Shown here: in pieces, positions 1 to 5,693 of the stretch
How the letters are laid out: each line of letters starts with the position of its first letter
Position numbering within the stretch: position 1 is the first letter of the stretch
From: Actinomycetes bacterium
Lineage (GTDB): Bacteria > Actinomycetota > Actinomycetes > S36-B12 > UBA10799
Direction of reading: 5' to 3'
Assembly (NCBI GenBank): GCA_029779995.1
Contig: JAKOZM010000316.1
Coordinates: forward strand, 1 to 6,463
DNA length: 6,463 nt
The notes under the pieces: generated by a model
What the model was told of the DNA's origin: nothing
Databases searched by the model: none
Seen by the model: only the letters and a program-made list of their open reading frames with translations
Position numbers and translations under genes: made by a program

Positions 1-13
1 CACTGCTGAGCTC

Positions 14-835
14 ATGACCGCCGGCCTCGACGTCCGCGCCCTGCAGGGGCTACGCGCCAGCCGCCGCGACCTGGACCTGATCCGGCGCCGGATCCGGGCT
101 CACCTGGACCGGCACGAGGGCTACGTCGCCTTCTCCGGCGGGAAGGACTCCCTGGTCGTGCTCGACCTGGTCCGACAGGTCGCCCCCGAGACACCGGTGG
201 CCTTCTTCGACAGCGGTCTGGAGTTCCCCGAGACCTACGCCTACCTCGAGCAGCTGGCCAAGCTGTGGTCGCTCAACCTGGACGTCGTCCCCGCCCGGAT
301 GACCACGTTGGAGATCCTGGCCGGCAACGGCGGCTGGGATCACCGGGCACCTGACCGGCCGACACCGAATCTGCACCAGGTCCTCATCGTCGAACCAGCC
401 GCGGCCGCGCACCGGGCGCACGGCCCGGGGGAGCTGTGGGGAGTGCGTGCGGAGGAGTCCCGCGGCCGAGCGGCGGCCTACGCCAACGCTCTTCGCGCCG
501 TGACCTGCCCGTGCCCCGACACCTGCACCGGCCAGCAGCGGCGTGCCCGACATGGGGGGCTGATCACCCGGGTCGACGGGACCGTCGCCTACGGTCCGGT
601 GTGGGACTGGCACACCGACGAGATCTGGGGGCACATCAGCCGGCACCGGCTCCCGGTCAACCCGGTCTACGACAAGCTGCGCCGGCTCGGTGCACCCGAG
701 CACTTCCTGCGGGTGTCGGGGATGATCGACGGGACCCGACTCGAGGAGGGCCGGATCACCTGGCTGCGCCGGGGCTGGCCGGCCCTGTTCGAGGAGCTCT
801 CCGCGGTCCTGCCCCGGATCCGCGAGTTCGTCTAG
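14..835 (+). CDS. Phosphoadenosine phosphosulfate (PAPS) reductase-like protein, IbrA/DndC-type ATP pyrophosphatase fold
   Basis: The 273-aa product has the N-type ATP-pyrophosphatase P-loop SGGKDS at residues 41-46, followed by a strand ending in FFDSGLEFPETY (about 64-75) and the family motifs LWGVRAEESRGR (141-152), YGPVWDW (193-199) and DEIW (202-205). In this family the P-loop binds ATP or PAPS phosphates. The assimilatory enzyme CysH ends in a catalytic ECGLH motif. That is absent here, the protein ending PRIREFV, so sulfate reduction is unlikely. A CxCxxxC cluster (C165, C167, C171) might bind metal or Fe-S. Relatives of this kind (IbrA-like, DndC-like) occur on phages, plasmids and modification islands. 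I infer an adenylation or sulfur-transfer role but cannot name the substrate. The ATG at 14 sits in an ATGA context with no clear Shine-Dalgarno, so coupling to an upstream gene outside the window is likely. The 114-aa gene follows after 17 bp. Codons are almost all G/C-ending, unlike the downstream operon. Confidence 0.88.
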   Translation: MTAGLDVRALQGLRASRRDLDLIRRRIRAHLDRHEGYVAFSGGKDSLVVLDLVRQVAPETPVAFFDSGLEFPETYAYLEQLAKLWSLNLDVVPARMTTLEILAGNGGWDHRAPDRPTPNLHQVLIVEPAAAAHRAHGPGELWGVRAEESRGRAAAYANALRAVTCPCPDTCTGQQRRARHGGLITRVDGTVAYGPVWDWHTDEIWGHISRHRLPVNPVYDKLRRLGAPEHFLRVSGMIDGTRLEEGRITWLRRGWPALFEELSAVLPRIREFV

Positions 836-836
836 G

Positions 837-845
837 AAAGAGGAG
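837..845 (+). promoter_or_regulatory. Ribosome binding site for the 114-aa gene
   Basis: AAAGAGGAG lies just after the TAG of the upstream reductase-like gene and 7 nt before the ATG at 853. It is the strongest Shine-Dalgarno in the window. It fixes the start at 853, although the reading frame stays open much further upstream inside the preceding gene. Confidence 0.75.
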
Positions 846-852
846 CAGCACG

Positions 853-1197
853 ATGGAAACACCTGAGGACGACGTCGTCGACGGCGCGATCGGTGACGTC
901 CAGAGGATGACGGACGAGCTGCTCGCCCGTGCCCGCAGGAGGCATCCCGGGGTTGAGTTCTCCATCGCCATCGACCAGGCGCTCTCACTGCTGCTGCCCA
1001 AGACCGCCGACCGGCTCTACCGCACCACCAACGGACGCCTCGGCTACTACGCCGGGCACGTCTACGACGACTGCCTCGTCCAGGAGATGGACCATCCGGC
1101 CGAAGCAGCGGACGTCATCACCGTGGTCCCGGTCGACACGGATGACCCGCCCTGCTGGCAGGGCGACCTGCGCACCGGACGCATCACCCCGCTCTGA
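853..1197 (+). CDS. Small conserved-looking hypothetical protein (114 aa), full-length paralogue of the 71-aa protein downstream
   Basis: I do not recognise the family. The product has two parts. Residues 1-60 are an acidic start followed by probable helices (for example MTDELLARARRR, 19-30). Residues 61-114 begin GRLGYYAGHVY (61-71) and continue through ITVVPVDTDD and WQGDLRTGRI. The second part is shared with the gene at 5446-5661, at 37 of 51 aligned positions, which indicates selection on this segment as a domain. There is no signal peptide or membrane segment. The ATG is chosen because of the GAGGAG 7 nt upstream; the gene is probably co-transcribed with the reductase-like gene 17 bp upstream, suggesting a partner role. 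About 8 of its first 50 codons end in A or T, intermediate between its neighbours. Confidence 0.8.
   Translation: METPEDDVVDGAIGDVQRMTDELLARARRRHPGVEFSIAIDQALSLLLPKTADRLYRTTNGRLGYYAGHVYDDCLVQEMDHPAEAADVITVVPVDTDDPPCWQGDLRTGRITPL
1032..1065 (+). repeat. Direct repeat copy 1 (34 identical bases), inside the 114-aa gene
   Basis: These 34 bases are identical to 5484-5517 in the same orientation, 4452 bp apart. They encode the GRLGYYAGHVY segment in both paralogues. Similarity continues beyond it with scattered, mostly third-position changes. Both whole helicase-operon genes lie between the copies. Confidence 0.85.
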
Positions 1198-1253
1198 GTC
1201 GATTCGCGCGCCGCCGCAGCCTGGGAACCGAGCCTGGGTCGACGAGAGATCGC

Positions 1254-1301
1254 ATCGAGGAACTGGCGGCAGCGCTACCTCGTCTTCGAGAGTTCCTCTA
1301 A
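1254..1301 (+). pseudogene. Remnant of a second PAPS-reductase-like gene: C-terminal 15 codons plus stop
   Basis: Reading 1254-1301 in frame gives IEELAAALPRLREFL and TAA. The intact reductase-like protein ends FEELSAVLPRIREFV and TAG. Ten of 15 residues match, the rest are mostly conservative, and the stop codon is in register. At the nucleotide level 32 of 48 positions agree, with most differences at third positions, so this is a diverged paralogue rather than a fresh duplication. Translating further upstream in this frame (1209-1253) gives nothing resembling the reductase, and no plausible start and Shine-Dalgarno precede it, so I call it a relic. Seven of its 15 codons end in A or T, similar to the operon that follows rather than to the intact reductase gene. 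The short length leaves some chance of coincidence, but its position next to a second copy of the small gene's family makes that less likely. Confidence 0.65.
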
Positions 1302-1320
1302 GCCGCCCCACCGGGGCGGC
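1302..1320 (+). terminator. GC-rich hairpin, possible terminator or 5' leader structure
   Basis: GCCGCCCC (1302-1309), loop ACC, GGGGCGGC (1313-1320) form a perfect 8-bp stem. It begins one base after the stop codon of the reductase remnant. No T-run follows on the plus strand, so it may be a weak or factor-assisted terminator for the upstream pair. It could also be a leader structure of the operon, since it ends only 17 nt before the first candidate start at 1338. Confidence 0.45.
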
Positions 1321-1331
1321 AAGCGGTCTCT

Positions 1332-1337
1332 GAGAGG
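1332..1337 (+). promoter_or_regulatory. Likely Shine-Dalgarno of the helicase operon's first gene
   Basis: GAGAGG touches the ATG at 1338, which is too close for that start, but lies 9 nt before the in-frame GTG at 1347. It therefore favours the GTG as the true initiation codon. I see no convincing -35/-10 promoter pair in 1198-1331. Confidence 0.5.
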
Positions 1338-2765
1338 ATGCTAACCGTGGGACGCACACGCCACGGAGGACCTCTCGAGCAGGTCAACTACCCCTTGCTG
1401 TTCGCGGGTCAGCTCCTTCGTTTCGACCTTAAGCCCAAGGAACTCCTGGTGGCAGCCGGCGAGCATCGCCCAAGTTTCACCAGGTGGGTACCCCTCATGG
1501 ACCCCACCGACGGCCACGCTTGGGTCCTCGACTGGCTCAAGAGCGCCCTTGTGCCTATTGAAGACGCTCATTGGTATGAACCAGAGGACAACCGATGGGA
1601 CCGGGGGCCCGGTGAGGTGCCGATCAAGTTTGCTCACTGGCAGCCCGATGACCGCGTCCGGAATCAACTTCCGGAGCTCATGGCTGTCGTGGAACGCACA
1701 GCCTTGCGGCAACGCAGACGCCGACTCGGACGATCCGTCGAACTCACCATCTTTGCCGACACTCTGCGATCAGACGAACCCATCATCCGGACCGTGTGGG
1801 CCGCTCCCACCATGTCACTTGCCGATCTCGCGGTCCTGATCAACAGCGTCTTCGGCTACGGCTCCGACCTCGGGGCCTTCGCACTCAACGGCGGGGACCT
1901 GATGTACCAGATCCCCGAGGCAGACGAGTACGACGCCCTTTCAAGCCACGACCTCCAGCTCGGCACTTTCCTCACCAAAGAGACACGGTGGTGGTACTAC
2001 TACGGGCACATCGAACACTCCATTCGCGTCGAGGGCTACCTCAAGGGAATCCGCTACCCAACCTGCGGACTAGCCTCAGGTGAGGGCACGGCGGATGACA
2101 TTTACGTCCCCGACTTCGACCTCCAGCTCTACCAGAAACACTTGGAGCGAACCCTTGACGCGGGTCTGGACAATGCGCTCGAGGCCTTCTACCTAACCGC
2201 ACCTCGGGCATCAGCCGAGATCGACACCTGGACCAGGCGCCGAGCAATCCACTACCGCGTCAACCCGGCCTACATCCACCCGCTCGCGGCGCAGTCCAAG
2301 GACGGCGTTCACTGCGAGGAATGCCGGCTATGGGGCCATCTCGTTGCTCACCCGATCGACGGACGAGTGACGTGCTCAGAGTGCCCCCATCCCAAGAAGA
2401 CGCGACGCCCGTCCTACCTCGCCTCAGAGGTAATCATGGCTGCGGTCGACCAGCTCGAGCCGGCCCTGGACCCTCAACTCGGGGATCAGTTGATCAATAG
2501 CATCGAGAAGGGGATCGACCTCACCGGCGCCATCGTGGAATCGCAGGGACCACTAGAGGTCGAAGGCTGGTTGGCTAGGACCGTTGGACCGGCTCTGCGC
2601 GGGATCGCTGCGTGCACTGCATGCCGCGATGAGGAAGCATGCCTCGACTGCGCCGCGGCGGCCCAGTACCTGCGCCTATCGGCTGAGGGGTCCGCTGACG
2701 TCCGTGACGCGCTCCTGATTCTGGCCACCTCGTTCCGAGACCGGCCAGCGAAGAGAAAGCACTGA
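1338..2765 (+). CDS. pRiA4b ORF-3-like domain protein with two tetracysteine (zinc-ribbon-like) clusters
   Basis: The 475-aa product has a central region (about 134-255) with the pattern of the plasmid pRiA4b ORF-3 family. It includes a beta-strand VELTIFADTL, the helix SLADLAVLINSVFGY (160-174), GAFALNGGDLMY (179-190), LGTFL, WWYYY (218-222) and EHSIRVE (226-232), then YPTCGLASGEG, which matches the family's typical YPxC...GE segment. This family's molecular role is not established. An N-terminal region (1-130) is unrecognised. After the domain come two Cys clusters, C326/C329/C346/C349 and C426/C429/C435/C438, each of CxxC-xn-CxxC form and likely to bind zinc. Start choice is open. ATG 1338 directly abuts GAGAGG (1332-1337), whereas GTG 1347 is 9 nt from it and is the better-spaced start, shortening the protein by 3 residues. 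It is the first gene of an operon with the helicase 4 bp downstream. Fifteen of its first 50 codons end in A or T. Confidence 0.8.
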   Translation: MLTVGRTRHGGPLEQVNYPLLFAGQLLRFDLKPKELLVAAGEHRPSFTRWVPLMDPTDGHAWVLDWLKSALVPIEDAHWYEPEDNRWDRGPGEVPIKFAHWQPDDRVRNQLPELMAVVERTALRQRRRRLGRSVELTIFADTLRSDEPIIRTVWAAPTMSLADLAVLINSVFGYGSDLGAFALNGGDLMYQIPEADEYDALSSHDLQLGTFLTKETRWWYYYGHIEHSIRVEGYLKGIRYPTCGLASGEGTADDIYVPDFDLQLYQKHLERTLDAGLDNALEAFYLTAPRASAEIDTWTRRRAIHYRVNPAYIHPLAAQSKDGVHCEECRLWGHLVAHPIDGRVTCSECPHPKKTRRPSYLASEVIMAAVDQLEPALDPQLGDQLINSIEKGIDLTGAIVESQGPLEVEGWLARTVGPALRGIAACTACRDEEACLDCAAAAQYLRLSAEGSADVRDALLILATSFRDRPAKRKH

Positions 2766-2769
2766 CGGG

Positions 2770-5412
2770 GTGAGTCGGCCTGCGAAGGGCCCACAGTTGG
2801 TTCCAGCAAACCTCGCAGCCCTCCAGCCCCGACCCCACCAACAGTCGGCCATCGAGGCCGCCCTGAACGGGTTCGTGGACCACTCTCGTGGTCAGGTCAT
2901 CATGGCCTGCGGAACCGGAAAGACCCTCGTTGCACAGAGGATCGCTGAATCACTTGAGGCGACTCGAGTACTCGTCCTCGTCCCATCTCTGGCACTCCTG
3001 GCGCAGACAGCGAGGGTGTGGGCTGTCAATGCCCGATCGGAGTACTCCGCGGTTGCTGCATGCTCCGAAGACGTCGAGGGGTTCGATGAAGACCTCCCAT
3101 CCGTCAACCTCGACGAGTTGACCATCGACGCCACCACGGAGCCAAACGAGCTGCTTCGCTGGACAACTCAAGCGGGCAGGATTGTGGTCTTCGGCACCTA
3201 TCAGTCGTCGCCGACGGTGGCGGAGGCGCACCAACAAGGAATGCCTGCATGGGACCTGATCATCTGCGATGAAGCTCACCGCATGGCTGGCGCGGCCGAT
3301 GGTGCGTTCGCTACAGGCCTGTCTGACCAGCGGATCCCCGCTCGGCACCGACTGTTCCTGACAGCGACCCCCCGAGTGCACGAGGTCGATCGCCTAGGAG
3401 AGCGAGTGCAGACCGCGTCCATGGACGATCCGTCCGTCTTTGGACCGGTGATGCACACCTTGGCACTGAGCGATGCGATCGCCGGAGGCCTACTGTCGGA
3501 CTACCGGGTACTTGCAGTGGGAGTGACCCGCAGAGAGCTCCTGGGCAAGCTCATGGGCGACCAACCCCCCTCAGCGAGAGAGCTCCGCGAGGCAGCTGTT
3601 GCCGTCGCCATCGCTAGGACGGCGACCGACTACGGGGTCAGATCAATGCTCTGCTTCCACAACCGGGTCTCCGACTCGGCTCGCTTCGCGACGACGCTCC
3701 CGGCGACGTTGAGTGCCCTCCCTCCGGGCGATCGACCACCAGGGCGTTTGAGCGTGTGTCACGTCGACGGGAGAACGCCGCCCACTGTCCGCGACGAGGC
3801 CCTTGACACTCTCAATCACCAGACTAAGGACCAGCTCAGTGTCGTGAGCAACGTGCGGTGCCTTGCAGAGGGCGTCGACATCCCCCTGATCGACTCGATC
3901 CTGATCGCACAGCCGCGGACCTCCGTCATCGAGATCACGCAGGCGTTGGGCCGAGCTATCCGGCTCCATCCGGATAGGCCACAGCAGCCAGCGATCGTCT
4001 TGTTGCCCTTCTTCATCGCGGATGAGGAAAACCCTGCCGCTGCCTTGAGCGGCTCCGAGTTCCGGCATGTCCATCAAACCTTGTCCGCTCTGCAAGATCA
4101 GGACAGTCGAGTGGTAGCGACCATTCGGGAGATGGGCCGCCCGGGAGCGCACCAGTCGTCCGCGCCACTGGAGCGTCTCGTCTCCGTGATCACAATCGGC
4201 GACGACGCCGAAGCCGTCTCAAGCGCGATTCGGCTCCGATTGGTCAGTCGCTACATCGAGAGCGTCGACCGAATCTATGAGCGCGTCAGGCGCTACGCCG
4301 AAGACGTCGGGACGGCGAAGATCCCGATGAAGGAGCTCGATGACGACGGCCCCTTAGGTACCGCGGTCAGTCGCATCCGAGAACGGCGCAAGCGCGGGGA
4401 GCTCACTGAAGAATGGGAGGCCAGATTCGAGACGTTGCCCGGGTGGACCTGGGCCGCGAGAGCACGGGGCGAGAGACATCTTGAGTCGGCGCTGATTCGT
4501 CTGGAGGCTTACGCCAAGGACCACGGGACGACTGACATCAGCTCCGAGGTCACGGACGAACACGGGCGGCTCGGCATCCTGGTCATCACTCTGCGCCAGA
4601 AGCGCAAGAACGGCCGCATATCTGATGAGTGGGCGGCCAAGTTCGAGGCTCTCCCCGGGTGGACCTGGCGAAAGTACGCGATCGGAGAGACCCAACTGGA
4701 GGAGACGATCGCCAGGGTCCGGGCATACGTCGAGACGCACGGAACGGCGGCCGTCCCAACCACCGCTCGCGACCGCGACGGAAACCTTGGGAACACGGTG
4801 TCCAATCTCCGTGCACGCCACCGGGCCGGCTCGCTCTCCGAGGAGTGGGCAGGCAGATTCGAGGCGCTGCCCGGGTGGACCTGGCGAACCCACACGGTTG
4901 GTGAGGACCATCTCGAGGAGGTATACCTCAAGGTCCTGAAACACGTGGAGACACAAGGGACCGCCCTGATCCGCACTACCGATGTCGAGACCGGCCGGCC
5001 TGCTGCCGGGATTCGACGTCGCTACAAGCGTGGCAAACTGCCCGACGAGTGGGTCGCCAAGTTTGAGGCACTTCCCGGCTGGACCTGGGCGCCGGGCACG
5101 AGGCCTCATCCCACCAGCGTTGAGCCGTGGCTTGAGCAGGTTCACAGAGCATCGGCGGCATACGCCACCGCGCATGGCTCGGCCCGCATCCCCACTACCC
5201 ATCCCGACCTCGGTTGGAAGGTCGTCCGCGTTCGACAGCGCCACCGGAAGGGCCTCCTTTCCGACGAGTGGGTCGCTAAGTTTGAGGCACTTCCCGGCTG
5301 GACTTGGGAGCCGAAGTCTGGGACTCGCATCTCCCGCCCGACCTCCGCACTTGAGCTGATCGAGGGCGACCCACCGGTGAACACTCAACCGCCGCCGGGC
5401 GGTCCGGGATGA
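2770..5412 (+). CDS. SF2 DEAH-box helicase with five C-terminal helicase-associated (HA) repeats
   Basis: The 880-aa product opens with a RecA-like SF2 core: Q-like RPHQQSAIEA (21-30), Walker A ACGTGKT (46-52), DEAH (167-170), motif III TAT (198-200), motif V CLAEGVDIP (364-372) and motif VI QALGRAIR (391-398). All expected ATPase residues are present, so it should hydrolyse ATP and translocate on or remodel nucleic acid. Residues about 497-846 are five tandem HA repeats, each ending LPGWTW (W561, W633, W705, W773, W846). HA domains commonly follow SF2 cores in Streptomyces and are thought to contact nucleic acid, although their role is poorly defined. A proline-rich tail (PPPGGPG) closes the protein. 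No nuclease, methyltransferase or PLD motif is visible. The GTG at 2770 lies 4 bp after the preceding stop with only a weak purine-rich tract (2751-2759), implying translational coupling. One TTA leucine codon (L529, 4354-4356) occurs at repeat 1. Fourteen of the first 50 codons end in A or T. Confidence 0.92.
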   Translation: MSRPAKGPQLVPANLAALQPRPHQQSAIEAALNGFVDHSRGQVIMACGTGKTLVAQRIAESLEATRVLVLVPSLALLAQTARVWAVNARSEYSAVAACSEDVEGFDEDLPSVNLDELTIDATTEPNELLRWTTQAGRIVVFGTYQSSPTVAEAHQQGMPAWDLIICDEAHRMAGAADGAFATGLSDQRIPARHRLFLTATPRVHEVDRLGERVQTASMDDPSVFGPVMHTLALSDAIAGGLLSDYRVLAVGVTRRELLGKLMGDQPPSARELREAAVAVAIARTATDYGVRSMLCFHNRVSDSARFATTLPATLSALPPGDRPPGRLSVCHVDGRTPPTVRDEALDTLNHQTKDQLSVVSNVRCLAEGVDIPLIDSILIAQPRTSVIEITQALGRAIRLHPDRPQQPAIVLLPFFIADEENPAAALSGSEFRHVHQTLSALQDQDSRVVATIREMGRPGAHQSSAPLERLVSVITIGDDAEAVSSAIRLRLVSRYIESVDRIYERVRRYAEDVGTAKIPMKELDDDGPLGTAVSRIRERRKRGELTEEWEARFETLPGWTWAARARGERHLESALIRLEAYAKDHGTTDISSEVTDEHGRLGILVITLRQKRKNGRISDEWAAKFEALPGWTWRKYAIGETQLEETIARVRAYVETHGTAAVPTTARDRDGNLGNTVSNLRARHRAGSLSEEWAGRFEALPGWTWRTHTVGEDHLEEVYLKVLKHVETQGTALIRTTDVETGRPAAGIRRRYKRGKLPDEWVAKFEALPGWTWAPGTRPHPTSVEPWLEQVHRASAAYATAHGSARIPTTHPDLGWKVVRVRQRHRKGLLSDEWVAKFEALPGWTWEPKSGTRISRPTSALELIEGDPPVNTQPPPGGPG
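4258..5307 (+). repeat. Array of five helicase-associated domain repeats within the helicase gene
   Basis: Approximate units are 4258-4452, 4474-4668, 4690-4884, 4906-5088 and 5119-5307. Spacing between the terminal Trp codons is 216, 216, 204 and 219 bp. Each unit has an N-terminal helix, HGTA-type turn, an arginine/lysine-rich helix (for example RIRERRKRG), then the (D/E)EW...F..LPGWTW block. Unit 4 is about four residues shorter, lacking part of the acidic DRDGNLG loop. The last 45 bases of units 4 and 5 (5044-5088 and 5263-5307) differ at only two synonymous positions, whereas the other units differ much more, pointing to recent duplication or gene conversion. Confidence 0.88.
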
Positions 5413-5445
5413 TCTGCCCGTGGGGACCTGGAGACCATAGGGACC

Positions 5446-5661
5446 ATGGATGATCCAACCTTCGTCCCCGACATTCACACCAGCGGACGCCTCGGCTACT
5501 ACGCCGGGCACGTCTACAGCGACGCGCTGGTGGAGGCCACGAACCACCCGCCCCAGCACGCCGACCTGATCACCGTCGTCCCGGTCGACACTGACGTCCC
5601 CATGTGGCAAGGAGACCTGCGCTCTGGACGAATCAGCTCGGCGCGCGCGCTGAACGGGTGA
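5446..5661 (+). CDS. 71-aa protein, N-terminally shortened paralogue of the 114-aa protein
   Basis: Residues 14-63 (GRLGYYAGHVY through WQGDLRSGRI) align to residues 61-111 of the protein at 853-1197, with 37 of 51 columns identical and one single-residue gap. The N-terminal 60-residue region of the longer protein is missing and replaced by a 13-residue leader (MDDPTFVPDIHTS) unrelated to it. The ATG at 5446 has GGAGA (5430-5434) 11 nt upstream, an acceptable if long spacing. It starts 33 bp after the helicase stop, so it can be translated from the operon mRNA. Conserved sequence with mainly synonymous differences argues it is, or recently was, a functional short protein rather than a dead fragment. 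Function is unknown. Its stop codon lies inside the palindrome at 5641-5690. Confidence 0.7.
   Translation: MDDPTFVPDIHTSGRLGYYAGHVYSDALVEATNHPPQHADLITVVPVDTDVPMWQGDLRSGRISSARALNG
5484..5517 (+). repeat. Direct repeat copy 2 (34 identical bases), inside the 71-aa gene
   Basis: This is the partner of 1032-1065, identical over all 34 bases and in direct orientation. Codons before this block in the 71-aa gene are relatively A/T-ending (4 of 13). Those within it are almost all G/C-ending, so the compositional change of the operon region falls close to this point. Confidence 0.85.
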
Positions 5662-5693
5662 GGACGCGCTCACCAACAGCGGCGCGCGCGTTT
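5641..5693. terminator. Nested palindrome between convergent genes, probable bidirectional terminator
   Basis: An inner perfect hairpin, GGTGAG (5657-5662), loop GACGCG, CTCACC (5669-5674), sits inside an outer stem. The outer stem pairs CGCGCGCGCTG (5642-5652) with the CAGC...CGCGCGCG arm (5677-5690), leaving a 3-nt bulge. TTT follows on the plus strand (5691-5693). It overlaps the end of the 71-aa gene and finishes at the stop codon of the convergent gene, as expected for a shared terminator. Confidence 0.6.

Noticed and set aside
50..988. Long minus-strand open frame of 312 codons
   Set aside because: It is antisense to the reductase-like gene, has arginine/glutamine/proline-rich low-complexity translation and no domain. 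It is a typical high-GC shadow frame.
1218..1238. Direct repeat AGCCTGGG twice, 13 bp apart, as an operator or attachment site
   Set aside because: Eight-base repeats are common by chance in high-GC sequence, and nothing else marks this as a binding or integration site.
1254..1301. Integrase-type insertion that restores a gene's 3' end (att site formed by the reductase gene end)
   Set aside because: Only 32 of 48 bases match the intact gene's end, far below what a site-specific att duplication would give, and no integrase gene is visible. A diverged paralogue remnant fits better.
5410..5448. The 71-aa gene lies in the same frame as the helicase with a single TGA between, suggesting readthrough fusion
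   Set aside because: There is a plausible Shine-Dalgarno and an ATG for separate initiation, no readthrough-favouring context that I recognise, and a one-in-three chance of the same frame.
5407..5455. Direct repeat GGATGATC (5407-5414 and 5448-5455) as a target-site duplication
   Set aside because: It does not flank an element. Both copies lie within 50 bp around the start of the 71-aa gene, and eight bases are weak evidence.
4354..5676. Minus-strand open frame of 440 codons, with repeated-looking protein
   Set aside because: Its repetitiveness is simply the reverse reading of the HA-repeat array. The plus-strand helicase has clear family motifs and explains the region.
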